Source of the DNA: an uncultured Caulobacter sp.
Lineage (GTDB): Bacteria; Pseudomonadota; Alphaproteobacteria; Caulobacterales; Caulobacteraceae
Direction: 5' to 3'
Length of the DNA stretch: 64,000 bases
Assembly: GCA_937925635.1 (NCBI GenBank)
Contig: CALALX010000121.1
Coordinates: 1 to 64,000, forward strand
Part shown: piece by piece, positions 8,663-16,613 of the stretch
Layout: each line of letters begins with the position of its first letter
Numbering within the stretch: the stretch's first letter is position 1
The notes under the pieces: model-generated
The model's database searches: none
The model's input: only the letters and a program-made list of their open reading frames with translations
Told to the model about the DNA's origin: nothing
Made by a program: the position numbers and the translations under genes

Positions 8663-10416
8663 CAGCGCGCCCCGGTCGGCTGGACCAGACGCGCGGTCGC
8701 GACATAGGTCGGGGTGGCCGGCAGGGTCGGCGCGGGCGGGCGGCGCTTGACGCCCAGGAACGGCGCGATGCGGTCGACGATGCGGCCGACGGCCGGCGCG
8801 GCGACCCAGCCGCCGGTGCGGACGCCGCCCTGGGGCTCGTCCATCAGGATCAGGACGAAGTAGCGGTCGGCCTCGACGGGGCCATCGGTCGGGAACACGG
8901 CGGCGAAGGAGCCGACCTGCTTGTAGTTGGAATAGCCGCGGATTTCGGGATCGTACTTCTCGCCCGTGCCGGTCTTGCCGCCCACCATCAGGCCGGGAGC
9001 GTCGGCCTTGCGGCCGGTGCCCTCGACGACGTTGCCGCGCATGATCTGCAGCATCGAAAGAGTGGTTTGTTCCGACATGACCCGGGTCGCCTTCGGCTTG
9101 TAGCCCGGCTGCTGCTTGCGGATCGTCAGGGGCACGACCTCGCCGCCGTTGAGGATCGCCCCCATGGCCTGGGCCAGGGCCAGCGGCGAGACGTTGATGC
9201 CATGACCGAACGAAACGCTGGCCATGTCGTCCTCGTCCCACTTCTTGGGCGTCAACGGTCGGGTCGACTCGAGCAGCTCGACCTGGGCCCGCTTGGTCAG
9301 GCCGAGCGCCGCGTAGTAGCGCGCCATGCGATCGGGGCCGATGGCCAAGGCCAGCTTGGCGGTGCCGATGTTCGAGGAGTGGTTGAACACCTCGCGCAAG
9401 GTCAGAATGCGGTTGGTGCCGTGGTAGTCATGGATGGTGCGGTAACCCATCTTCAGCGGCGTCGAGGCGTCAAAGGTCGAGTCCGGCGTCGCGACGTGGG
9501 TGTCGAGGCCGATGGCGACGGTGAACGCCTTGAAGGTCGAGCCCATCTCGAAGACGGAGGCCGCGGCCCGATTGCGCAGCTGCTCGGGCGTGGCGCGGCC
9601 CGGATAGTTGGGGTCGAAATCGGGCCAGCTGGCGACGCCGAGGATCTCGCCAGTGTGGACGTTGGTGATGACGCCGACGGCGCCCTTGGGCTGGAACTCG
9701 CCGGCGGCGATCGCCAGCTCTTCCTCCAGCGCCGCCTGGACGCGGACGTCGATCGACAGCGCCACCGGCTTGCCTTCGGCTCCGGCCTTCAGGATCTCCG
9801 CCTGCAGGGCCTTCTCGGCCCCGGCCACGGGGGCGCCGCCCTTCTCGTCATAGCCCAGCAGGTGGGCGGCCAGGGCGCCGAGCGGATAGACGCGGCGCTG
9901 CTCCGGATCGAAGACCACCCCGGGCAGTCCCAGGTCGTGAATGCGCGCCTTCTCCGCCGGCGACAGGCCGCGCAGGACCACGCCCCGCTTCTCGGCGTTG
10001 AGCGCGCGATCGAGCTGGGAGGGCTTGAGCCGCGGCAAAGCCTTGAGCAGCGCCTCGCGCGTCTCCTTGCGGCTCCAGACCTCGCGGGTGTCGATCGACA
10101 GGGTGTAGTGGGTCAGATTGGCGGCCAGCAGCCGTCCCTCGCGATCGACCAGGTCGGCCCGCCGAGGCTCGCCCGCGAAGGCGTGACCGCCCTTGCCGGC
10201 GTCGGACAGGGTGGCGGAAAACACCGCGCCGCCGGCCATGATCGTGAAGCCCAGCGTGAAAACCGCCGCGACCAGCAGGATGCGGATGCGGGTGTCGTTC
10301 TCCGCCCGGCCGTCGTGCTGCGCGCGTTCGAAGGCGTGCTCGACCCGCCAGACGCGCTCGATGATCCAGCGCCAGACCAACGGATAGCGATGCGGAGTGA
10401 GGTCGGAGAGACTCAT
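8662..10416 (-). CDS. ftsI: Septal transpeptidase FtsI (PBP3)
   Basis: FtsI cross-links septal peptidoglycan and partners FtsW. The 584-residue protein has a cytoplasmic head, one membrane helix at about residues 45-68, a pedestal domain and a transpeptidase domain. The catalytic motifs are SxxK at 293-296 (STFK), SSN at 347-349 and KTG at 481-483. It overlaps ftsL by four bases and murE by one. Confidence 0.97.
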   Translation of the reverse strand: MSLSDLTPHRYPLVWRWIIERVWRVEHAFERAQHDGRAENDTRIRILLVAAVFTLGFTIMAGGAVFSATLSDAGKGGHAFAGEPRRADLVDREGRLLAANLTHYTLSIDTREVWSRKETREALLKALPRLKPSQLDRALNAEKRGVVLRGLSPAEKARIHDLGLPGVVFDPEQRRVYPLGALAAHLLGYDEKGGAPVAGAEKALQAEILKAGAEGKPVALSIDVRVQAALEEELAIAAGEFQPKGAVGVITNVHTGEILGVASWPDFDPNYPGRATPEQLRNRAAASVFEMGSTFKAFTVAIGLDTHVATPDSTFDASTPLKMGYRTIHDYHGTNRILTLREVFNHSSNIGTAKLALAIGPDRMARYYAALGLTKRAQVELLESTRPLTPKKWDEDDMASVSFGHGINVSPLALAQAMGAILNGGEVVPLTIRKQQPGYKPKATRVMSEQTTLSMLQIMRGNVVEGTGRKADAPGLMVGGKTGTGEKYDPEIRGYSNYKQVGSFAAVFPTDGPVEADRYFVLILMDEPQGGVRTGGWVAAPAVGRIVDRIAPFLGVKRRPPAPTLPATPTYVATARLVQPTGAR

Positions 10417-10850
10417 TGGCCCTCCATGCCGGGGGCGCGGCTGTCGCCCGGCGCCGTGGCCGGGACCGCCGACGCGCCGGTCTCGACCGTGGCGCTGGCC
10501 TTGATCGTCACCGCCGGCGGCGGCGCGCCCGGTCGGCGGCGCGATGCGGCGTACAGATCGTCGACGGTGGTCTCCTGCTCCACGTTCACCGGCGCCATGG
10601 CCAGAAACGCGCGTGACAGGCGCTCCAGTCGCTCCGGCTGTTCCAGATGCGCGACCTCGGCCTGAAGGACGCGGATCTGGTCGCGCTCCTTGCGGATCTC
10701 GCGCTCGGTCTGACCGATGGCGTTACGCTCCTTGCCGGCGAAGGTCTTGGCCAGATTCACGCCGACCGCCAGCACCAGCAGGACCGAGGCGAGCACGACG
10801 TTGAGCGTGCGGAAGCCTCGCGTGCGATGGGTGAAAAGGCCCATGATCAC
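10413..10850 (-). CDS. ftsL: Cell division protein FtsL
   Basis: This small bitopic divisome protein (145 residues) has one membrane helix at about 16-34, then a periplasmic coiled coil (about 40-80), then a Pro/Ala-rich tail that is long for the family. FtsL sequences diverge strongly, so the call rests on topology and on the position between rsmH and ftsI. I use a GTG start that overlaps the rsmH stop (GTGA), because GGAGGG sits about eight bases before it. An ATG at 10844 is the alternative and would give 143 residues. Confidence 0.85.
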   Translation of the reverse strand: MIMGLFTHRTRGFRTLNVVLASVLLVLAVGVNLAKTFAGKERNAIGQTEREIRKERDQIRVLQAEVAHLEQPERLERLSRAFLAMAPVNVEQETTVDDLYAASRRRPGAPPPAVTIKASATVETGASAVPATAPGDSRAPGMEGQ

Positions 10851-11785
10851 GCCGCGGCCCTCCAGGCGGGGGCGTCGGTGCGTATGCCGGCCCGCAGCTT
10901 GGCCGACCGCGCGCGGGGATTGGCGGCGAGTTCGGCGTCGGAGGGGTCGCGGTGACCCTTGAAGACCAGCTCGAAGGTCGGCGCCGGGCCGTGGGCGACG
11001 GGCGGCGCGTGGCGCGAGCCTCCGGGCAGGCGTCCGGCCCGCTCGGCGAAGAAGGCTTTCACGATGCGGTCTTCGAGCGAATGGAAGGTGACGACGGCGA
11101 GACGGCCGCCGCTCTTCAGGATTCGCTCGGCGGCGGCAAGCCCTTGTTCGAGCTCGGAAAGCTCTTCGTTCACGGCGATGCGCAGGGCCTGGAAGACCTT
11201 GGTCGCCGGATGCACCTTGGCGCCGCGCCGGCCGCCCAGGGCCCGCTCGACGACCTCGGCCAGGTCCAGGGTGCGCTCGAACGGTCGCTCAGCCCGGCGA
11301 CGCACGAGGAAGGAAGCCACGCGGCGGCTCTCCCGCTCTTCGCCATAGACCCAGAAGATGCGAGCCAACTCGGCCTGATCGGCGGTGTTGACGATGTCGG
11401 CCGCGCTGGGGACGTCGCCGCCCATGCGCATGTCCAGGGGTCCGTCGCGCATGAAGGAGAAGCCGCGCTCGGCCTCGTCGAGCTGCATCGAGGAGACCCC
11501 GATATCGAGGGCGACACCATCGACGCTGGCGGCCTCGAAGCAGTCGCCCATGGCCGAGAAGCGCGCCTCGATCAGGCGGAAACGACCAGTGGCCTCCAGG
11601 GGCGCGGCGAAGCGGCGGGCCGAGGGGTCACGATCGAAGGCGACCACGGTGGCGCCGGCGTCGAGAAACGCGCGGCTGTAGCCGCCGGCCCCGAAGGTGC
11701 CGTCGATGATGGTCTGGCCGGGCTTCGGGGCGAGCGCTTCGACCACCTCGTCGAGCAGGACCGAAACGTGCGGAGCCTCGCTCAT
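10847..11785 (-). CDS. rsmH: 16S rRNA m4C1402 methyltransferase RsmH (MraW)
   Basis: RsmH methylates N4 of C1402 in 16S rRNA using S-adenosylmethionine. At 312 residues it has the opening HVSVLLDEVVEAL, the SAM loop DGTFGAGGYSRAFL, the motif VALDIGVSSMQLD and the ending with FHSLEDRIVK typical of the family. It overlaps mraZ by four bases (ATGA) and ftsL by four. Confidence 0.97.
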   Translation of the reverse strand: MSEAPHVSVLLDEVVEALAPKPGQTIIDGTFGAGGYSRAFLDAGATVVAFDRDPSARRFAAPLEATGRFRLIEARFSAMGDCFEAASVDGVALDIGVSSMQLDEAERGFSFMRDGPLDMRMGGDVPSAADIVNTADQAELARIFWVYGEERESRRVASFLVRRRAERPFERTLDLAEVVERALGGRRGAKVHPATKVFQALRIAVNEELSELEQGLAAAERILKSGGRLAVVTFHSLEDRIVKAFFAERAGRLPGGSRHAPPVAHGPAPTFELVFKGHRDPSDAELAANPRARSAKLRAGIRTDAPAWRAAA

Positions 11786-12255
11786 CCGGCGGCTCCGGTC
11801 AGACGGGCGCGCTGGGCCATGCGCAGGTCGGCGAGGCCGGCGCGGGCGGCCTCGCGGGCGGCGGCGCGATGGGCCTGGAAGGCCTCGCGGCCCCAGATCT
11901 GGAAGCGGTCGCCCAGGCCAACGACGGCGATCCAGTCGCCGGAGCCGAGACCGAACATGTCGCAGAGGGCGGGCGGCAGGGTGATGCGCCCGGCCTCGTC
12001 GAACGAAAGGCGCGCCATTCCGCCGTAGACGGTGGTTTCGAGCGCCGAGCGCAGCGGGTCGCCGAACGGCAACTCCTCGATCAGGCCGGCGTAACGATCG
12101 AACAAGGCCTTGCCGCCACCTTCCAGGCAGTCGGCTTCAATGGACGGAAAGCAGAAGACGCCTTCGAAAGGCTGACCGACGGCAGCGCGGAACTCGTGCG
12201 GCACAACGATGCGCCGCTTGCTGTCCAGCTGCTTCTCGAAGGTCGAGAGGAACAC
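11782..12255 (-). CDS. mraZ: Transcriptional regulator MraZ
   Basis: MraZ is an AbrB-like DNA-binding protein that represses its own dcw operon in E. coli. The family's usual opening FLSTFEKQLDSKRR places the start at a GTG (12255), giving 157 residues. The longer reading to 12459 adds 68 residues with no family match and crosses the regulatory region. Two SpoVT-AbrB halves are visible: DSKRRIVVPHEFR and DEAGRITLPPALC. Three TGGG repeats at 12307-12330 look like its operator. Confidence 0.93.
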   Translation of the reverse strand: MFLSTFEKQLDSKRRIVVPHEFRAAVGQPFEGVFCFPSIEADCLEGGGKALFDRYAGLIEELPFGDPLRSALETTVYGGMARLSFDEAGRITLPPALCDMFGLGSGDWIAVVGLGDRFQIWGREAFQAHRAAAREAARAGLADLRMAQRARLTGAAG

Positions 12256-12306
12256 CTGAGCCCCGTCCCCTGTCCCGATGTCGCCGACCCCTTCGACGAC
12301 AGCAAC

Positions 12307-12330
12307 TGGGTTAACATGGGATGAAATGGG
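12307..12330. promoter_or_regulatory. Probable MraZ box (three TGGG repeats, 10-base period)
   Basis: TGGG occurs at 12307, 12317 and 12327 on the plus strand, exactly ten bases apart. E. coli MraZ binds TGGGN repeats separated by five bases, which gives the same period. The box lies 52-75 bases upstream of the mraZ start. The repeats are on the strand opposite to the mraZ transcript. Confidence 0.7.
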
Positions 12331-12403
12331 ACGCAACGACACTACAGTGAGTTTGTTCGCGAAAACAACAATGTCGCAGGGCCAGTTTGTTAACGCCCGT
12401 AAA

Positions 12404-12412
12404 CTTTCCACA
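12404..12412. promoter_or_regulatory. DnaA-box-like site
   Basis: CTTTCCACA differs from the consensus TTWTNCACA at one position and directly abuts the LexA-type box at 12413. A single near-match in this length could be chance. Confidence 0.25.
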
Positions 12413-12427
12413 GAACATACACGGAAC
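12413..12427. promoter_or_regulatory. LexA-type SOS box upstream of mraZ
   Basis: GAAC-N7-GAAC on the plus strand reads GTTC-N7-GTTC on the minus strand, a perfect match to the alphaproteobacterial LexA consensus. It lies 158 bases upstream of the mraZ start and about 46 bases past the rnpB 3' end. It could repress the dcw operon, or it could be a chance match to an eight-base pattern. Confidence 0.5.
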
Positions 12428-12472
12428 GTGTTAAGTATAGCGGGGACAATCCGGCTCACTTCGGGGAGGTGG

Positions 12473-12893
12473 GGATCAGACGGCCTGTAAGCCGGGTTCT
12501 GTGACAGGTCCTCGCGGACCCGCGACGATCATTCCTCTGGACCGCCCGTTGCCGGACGGTTCTCGCGACCAACCCGGATCCCTCGGGCCGGCGACGGCCC
12601 TACCCCTTTCGGGGCGCGGGATCCCTATTCGGTCTTGCTCCAGGCGGGGCTTGCCATGCCGTCCCTGTCACCAGGTCCGCGGTGGGCTCTTACCCCACCC
12701 TTTCACCCTTACCCTACTTCGCCTCCGGCTTCGAAGGGCGAACCCTGCGAAGCTTTAGGCGGAGCAGGGCGGTTTGCTTTCTGTGGCGCTATCCCTCGGG
12801 TCACCCCGGGCGGGCGTTACCCGCCGCCTTGTCGCCGTGGAGCCCGGACTTTCCTCGACGCCGAAGCGCCGCGATCGCCCGGCCGTCTGATCC
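12473..12893 (-). ncRNA. rnpB: RNase P RNA (bacterial type A)
   Basis: This is the catalytic RNA that trims tRNA 5' ends. On the minus strand the diagnostic segments are GAGGAAAGTCCGGGCTCC near the 5' end, AGGGTGAAAGGGTGGGGTAA and AGAGCCCACCGC in the middle, and ACAGAACCCGGCTTACAGG near the 3' end. The ends are set by a perfect 13-base-pair P1 helix formed by 12881-12893 and 12473-12485. Processed ends may differ by a few bases. Confidence 0.97.
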
Positions 12894-12900
12894 GGGCGAA

Positions 12901-12929
12901 CACATGATCGCTGAGGGACGGAACGTCAA
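12901..12929 (-). promoter_or_regulatory. Probable promoter of rnpB
   Basis: On the minus strand TTGACG (12929-12924) is followed after 17 bases by CATGTG (12906-12901), seven to eight bases before the inferred RNA 5' end. The -35 element matches the Caulobacter housekeeping consensus. The -10 element is weak. Confidence 0.55.
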
Positions 12930-12993
12930 TGCGTGGTTCGACGCGCGTCTCCGGCGCCGCTCACCATGACGTGGAGAATCGCCGTCTGAGCAA

Positions 12994-13034
12994 GTCATCC
13001 TGAGCCGCCGCGAAGCGGCGCGTCGAAGGACGCA
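12994..13034. repeat. Intergenic repeat, family B (GTCATCCTGAG...GTCGAAGGACGCA)
   Basis: One copy of a repeat whose ends are GTCATCCTGAG and GTCGAAGGACGCA, with a small GC hairpin (GCCGCCGCGAAGCGGCG) inside. The same ends occur twice more, inverted, at 25173-25278. It lies seven bases beyond the end of the amidase gene. The rest of 12930-13040 shows nothing else. Confidence 0.75.
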
Positions 13035-13040
13035 GAGCCC

Positions 13041-13763
13041 CTACGCGGCCCGCAGCACCGCCATCAGCGTCGCCCGCGTTCGGCCGTCGGCGACGCCGTC
13101 CCAGCGGTGCGGGGACCAGTGGCGCTGGAAGGCCTGGACGATGTCCTTCGTCTGCGCATCGAACTGGCCCGACGGCGCGCAGTCGAAACCGAGGCGCGTG
13201 AGCCCGGCCTGAAGCGCGAAGACGCCGACGCCCTCCGCGCCTTCCGACAGCGGGTCGCCCGGCGCGGGATCGGCTTCGGCCCAGACGCCGTGGCCGGCCT
13301 CGGCCAGCGTCTTCCACGGAAACAGCTCGCCCGGATCCTGCTTGCGGCCGGGCGCGACGTCTGAATGGCCGAGGATGCGATTGTCGTCGATCGTCCAGCG
13401 GGTGCGGATGTCGCTCAGAAGCGCGATGACCGCCGCGATCTGCGCGTCGGGGAACAGGCGATAGCCGAACTCATGGCCCGGATTGACGATCTCGACGCCG
13501 ATCGAGGCGTGGTTGACGCCCTGCTCGCCCTTCCAGAACGAGACGCCGGCGTGCCAGGCGCGGCGCTCCTCCGGCACGAGGCGGAAAATGCGGCCGTCTT
13601 CCTCGACCAGGTAGTGGGACGAGACCTTCGCCTCCGGGTCCCGGAGGCGCGCCAGCGCCGCCTCGCCGGTCTGCATGCCGGTGTAGTGCAGCACCAGCAT
13701 GTCGGGGACCTTGTTGCGGGCGTCGAAGTTGGGCGACGGGGCGTCGATGAACTCCAGCGTCAT
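13041..13763 (-). CDS. N-acetylmuramoyl-L-alanine amidase with peptidoglycan-binding domain
   Basis: This 240-residue protein has an Amidase_2 (AmpD-type) domain over about residues 10-150 followed by a PG_binding_1 domain (about 180-238). The likely zinc ligands are the His of LHYTGM, the His of GHSDVAPGRK and the Asp of KQDPG. It would cleave the bond between MurNAc and L-alanine. No signal peptide is visible, so it may act on cytoplasmic muropeptides like AmpD. The domain order is like E. coli AmiD, which is an outer-membrane lipoprotein. It overlaps the EamA gene stop by four bases. Confidence 0.9.
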   Translation of the reverse strand: MTLEFIDAPSPNFDARNKVPDMLVLHYTGMQTGEAALARLRDPEAKVSSHYLVEEDGRIFRLVPEERRAWHAGVSFWKGEQGVNHASIGVEIVNPGHEFGYRLFPDAQIAAVIALLSDIRTRWTIDDNRILGHSDVAPGRKQDPGELFPWKTLAEAGHGVWAEADPAPGDPLSEGAEGVGVFALQAGLTRLGFDCAPSGQFDAQTKDIVQAFQRHWSPHRWDGVADGRTRATLMAVLRAA

Positions 13764-14653
13764 TGCGCGCGGTTCCGGATGGCCATGAGCAGGGGCATCA
13801 CGCGGTCGGGCCTCAGGGCGATGATCAGCACCCCTAGTAGCGCGAGGGCGGCGCCGATGGCCATCCGTCCGTCGAAGTGGTCGTGGGTGATCAGCACGCC
13901 CATGACGATGGTGAACAGCGGCGTCATGAGGGTCAGCGGCGAGATCAGCGTCGCCTCGTACTTCTGGATCAGCGCGTAGTAGAAGGTGTGGCCCAGCACC
14001 GAGACCACAATGGCGGAAAACACGACGGCGGCCAGGAAGTCCCAGCCGGCGTCGATGGCCGTCGACCACTGGTTCTGTTCGGTGAACGCGCTCAGCACGG
14101 CCAGCGGCCAGAATGACGAGAACCCGACCCAGGCCTGAAACTGCAGGGGCCTGATGCCCTCCATCTGCTTCATCATCACCGCGCCCAGCGAGCCGGCGAA
14201 GGCGGCGGCGGCGACCAGCCACAGGCCGAACGACATGCTCATGCCGGTCGGATGCCACATGACCACCACGGCGCCCGCCAGGGTCAGCGCCATGCCCAGG
14301 CCGCGACGCCAGCGCACCTGCTCGCCGAGCATCAGCATCGACAGCACCGTGGTGATCGGCACGCCCAGCTGGACGACGATCGACGCCGCCGACGGGCTGG
14401 CGGTCTTGAAGCCGATGAACAGCAGCGCGAAATTGCCGGCCCCCATCAGCATAGCGACGGTGACGATCCGCCAGGTCGGCCTGGGCCTCGGCCACAGCCA
14501 TGGCAGCGTGACCAGCGCCACCAAGGCGAACCGGACCGTCGCATAGAACAGCGGCGGCACGCCCCACTGCGCCACGACGATCTTGCTGACGATGTTGTTG
14601 AACGCCCAGACGACGCAGACGAACAGGAGGATGCCGAAGTCGCGGAGGGCCAT
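13760..14653 (-). CDS. EamA-family (DMT) transporter
   Basis: This is a 297-residue membrane protein with about ten helices in two homologous EamA halves (about 8-135 and 148-282). Members export metabolites such as amino acids or purines, but the substrate cannot be read from the sequence. It is translationally coupled to the amidase gene by an ATGA overlap, which may hint at a cell-wall metabolite. Confidence 0.9.
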   Translation of the reverse strand: MALRDFGILLFVCVVWAFNNIVSKIVVAQWGVPPLFYATVRFALVALVTLPWLWPRPRPTWRIVTVAMLMGAGNFALLFIGFKTASPSAASIVVQLGVPITTVLSMLMLGEQVRWRRGLGMALTLAGAVVVMWHPTGMSMSFGLWLVAAAAFAGSLGAVMMKQMEGIRPLQFQAWVGFSSFWPLAVLSAFTEQNQWSTAIDAGWDFLAAVVFSAIVVSVLGHTFYYALIQKYEATLISPLTLMTPLFTIVMGVLITHDHFDGRMAIGAALALLGVLIIALRPDRVMPLLMAIRNRAQ

Positions 14654-14710
14654 GGACGGGCTTTAGCCGCGTTTCGTGACGGAAAGCGATGAGAAATCCT
14701 ACGGCGAGGT

Positions 14711-15304
14711 TCAGCCCTTGCGCCGTGTGAACCTCAGCGCCGTGCGCGTATCCGAGAACGAGCAGACCTTGTTGTCGACCAGGCCGACGGCCTTGGCGGC
14801 GGCCATGACCTCGACGTCGTTGACCTTCAGCAGTCTGCCCTTCAGTGACACGATCCACAGCGCGCCGCGCTCGGCGAGGGCGGGCGTCAACGCGCCGATC
14901 CGCGCGAGCGCCTCTGGATCGTCGGCGCCGTAGATCAGGATGTCCAGGCCGCTGAGGTCGTTCACCGGCGGCGCACGCGTGGCGAGCTCGGCGGCGAAGT
15001 CCGCGTCGTCGAGGCCCAAGACGGCGACGCGCATGCCCGGCTTCACGCCCAGCTTGTCGAGCCGGCCCGGCGGGTTGGCGATGGCGTGCGCCCACTTGCC
15101 CGCCTGGGCCTCGCCCAGCGCGAACCGCCCGCCGCCGGCCAGCACCAGATCGCCGGCCTCGGCCGCGATCCCCTTCAGGACTTCGCCCTCGAACACCCGT
15201 CGCCGGGCGCCCCGGAAGATCAGCTTCGGCGCCTCCCACAGCAGGCGGCCGACGTCCTCGCCGTCGGGAAGCGTCGCGCGAACGTCGAACGCTTCCTTCC
15301 CCAT
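14711..15304 (-). CDS. DUF3052 domain protein
   Basis: This 197-residue protein has a DUF3052-like C-terminal half (about 85-195, beginning KLGVKPGMRVAVLG and ending DNKVCSFSDTRTALRF). The fold resembles a small Rossmann domain and the function is not established. The N-terminal 80 residues look like a separate small beta-rich domain. Its ATG overlaps the stop of the lipoprotein gene (TGATG), so the two are co-translated. A longer reading to 15850 is a frame shadow. Confidence 0.7.
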   Translation of the reverse strand: MGKEAFDVRATLPDGEDVGRLLWEAPKLIFRGARRRVFEGEVLKGIAAEAGDLVLAGGGRFALGEAQAGKWAHAIANPPGRLDKLGVKPGMRVAVLGLDDADFAAELATRAPPVNDLSGLDILIYGADDPEALARIGALTPALAERGALWIVSLKGRLLKVNDVEVMAAAKAVGLVDNKVCSFSDTRTALRFTRRKG

Positions 15305-15813
15305 CAGACTTCCCCGCGGGTCCGCAGCTTGCGGCAGCTGTCGGCGAAGGCGCGGCGCAGGGCGGCGGGCGGTTCGAACGGGCCGGCGTTCTGATAGCCG
15401 TGATTGACGCCGATCGGCTCGGCGCTGTCGAACACCGCCAGCAACTCCTCGTCGATCAGGCCGGTCGCCTGGACGCCGCGCTCGGCCGCCGTGGCGACGA
15501 GTCCATGGGCGATCGCGCCGGCGCCGAGCGTCAGCCGCTCCTCGCTGTCGACCTGTTTCAGCTCCGGGAGCAGGATCAGAAAGCCCTGGCCCACAGCGCA
15601 GACCATTCGCAGGTCGGGCTTCTTGCTGTCGCCGCCGACCAGGTGGACCATCTCGACGCTGTTCTTGCCCATGCCGAAGGCCCACTCTGCGGCGGGCTTG
15701 GCGGCGGCGGGCTTGGCGGCGACCGACGGCCGCGCCGCCGCCGGGGGCGTCTCGGCCGGCCGTTCGCAGGCGACCAGGCCGAGCGCCAGCATCAGCAGCG
15801 GAACGACCCGCAC
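15304..15813 (-). CDS. Putative lipoprotein
   Basis: This 169-residue protein opens with a lipoprotein signal (MRVVPLLMLALGLVAC, lipidated Cys16) followed by a Pro/Ala linker to about residue 42 and a folded domain. I recognise no family. It begins two bases after the stop of the enoyl-CoA hydratase gene and overlaps the DUF3052 gene by one base, so the three probably form one operon. Confidence 0.7.
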   Translation of the reverse strand: MRVVPLLMLALGLVACERPAETPPAAARPSVAAKPAAAKPAAEWAFGMGKNSVEMVHLVGGDSKKPDLRMVCAVGQGFLILLPELKQVDSEERLTLGAGAIAHGLVATAAERGVQATGLIDEELLAVFDSAEPIGVNHGYQNAGPFEPPAALRRAFADSCRKLRTRGEV

Positions 15814-15815
15814 GG

Positions 15816-16613
15816 TCAGGCCCCCTTGAAGATCGCCGGGCGCTTCTCAAGCAACGCCTCGACGCCCTCCATATGGTCCTCGGTCAGGTGGCTGATCGCC
15901 TGGGCCGCGGCGCTCATCTCCATCAGGGTGTCATAGCTGGTCGTCTGGCCGTGCTTGAGCAGGCTCTTGGCCAGGCGCAGGGCGTGGGGCGGCTGCTGGG
16001 CGATGCGTTCGGCCAGAGCGACAGCCTCGTCGAGCAGAGACTCGGCCGGAACGACCTTGCTGACCAGACCCCAGTCGCAGGCCGTCTTCGCGTCGACCAC
16101 GTCGCCGGTGAACAGCAGCTCGCTGGCGCGGCTCATGCCGATGGTGCGCGGCAGCAGCCAGGCGCCGCCGTCGCCCGGGATCAGGCCGAGCTTGAGGAAG
16201 GTGACGCCGAACTTGGCCCCCTCGGCGGCGATGCGGATGTCGGTCATGCAGGCGACGTCGCAGCCGAGGCCGATGGCCGGGCCGTTGACCGCGGCGATCG
16301 AGGGGACCTCCAGGCCATAGATCGAGCGCACCACGCGGTGGATGTTGTTGCGGTAGCCGTCGCGCAGCTCCACCCCGTTGCCGGCGAAGGCCCCTTCGCG
16401 AGCCTTCATCGCCTTGACGTCGCCGCCGGCCGAGAAGGCGCGCCCAGCGCCGGTCAGGACCACGGCGCGGATGTCGCGGTCGGCGTTGATCGCGGCGCAG
16501 GCCGCCGCCACCTGGTCGCCATCGCCCGGCGCGCCCAGGGCGTTCATCGCGTCCGGTCGGTTGAGGGTCAGGATCGCGACGTGGCCGCGCTTCTCGGTGA
16601 GGATCAGGGACAT
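15816..16613 (-). CDS. Enoyl-CoA hydratase/isomerase family protein
   Basis: This is a 265-residue crotonase. The oxyanion-hole segments are AFSAGGDVKAM and NGPAIGLGCDVACM, and the catalytic region is LGLIPGDGGAWLLPR. The Asp-Gly-Gly there departs from the paired glutamates of classic hydratases, so it may act as an isomerase or on an unusual acyl-CoA. AGGAAG precedes the start by about eight bases. Confidence 0.9.
   Translation of the reverse strand: MSLILTEKRGHVAILTLNRPDAMNALGAPGDGDQVAAACAAINADRDIRAVVLTGAGRAFSAGGDVKAMKAREGAFAGNGVELRDGYRNNIHRVVRSIYGLEVPSIAAVNGPAIGLGCDVACMTDIRIAAEGAKFGVTFLKLGLIPGDGGAWLLPRTIGMSRASELLFTGDVVDAKTACDWGLVSKVVPAESLLDEAVALAERIAQQPPHALRLAKSLLKHGQTTSYDTLMEMSAAAQAISHLTEDHMEGVEALLEKRPAIFKGA

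Noticed and set aside
12501..12969. Small plus-strand open frames of 85-95 residues
   Set aside because: They lie antisense to RNase P RNA.
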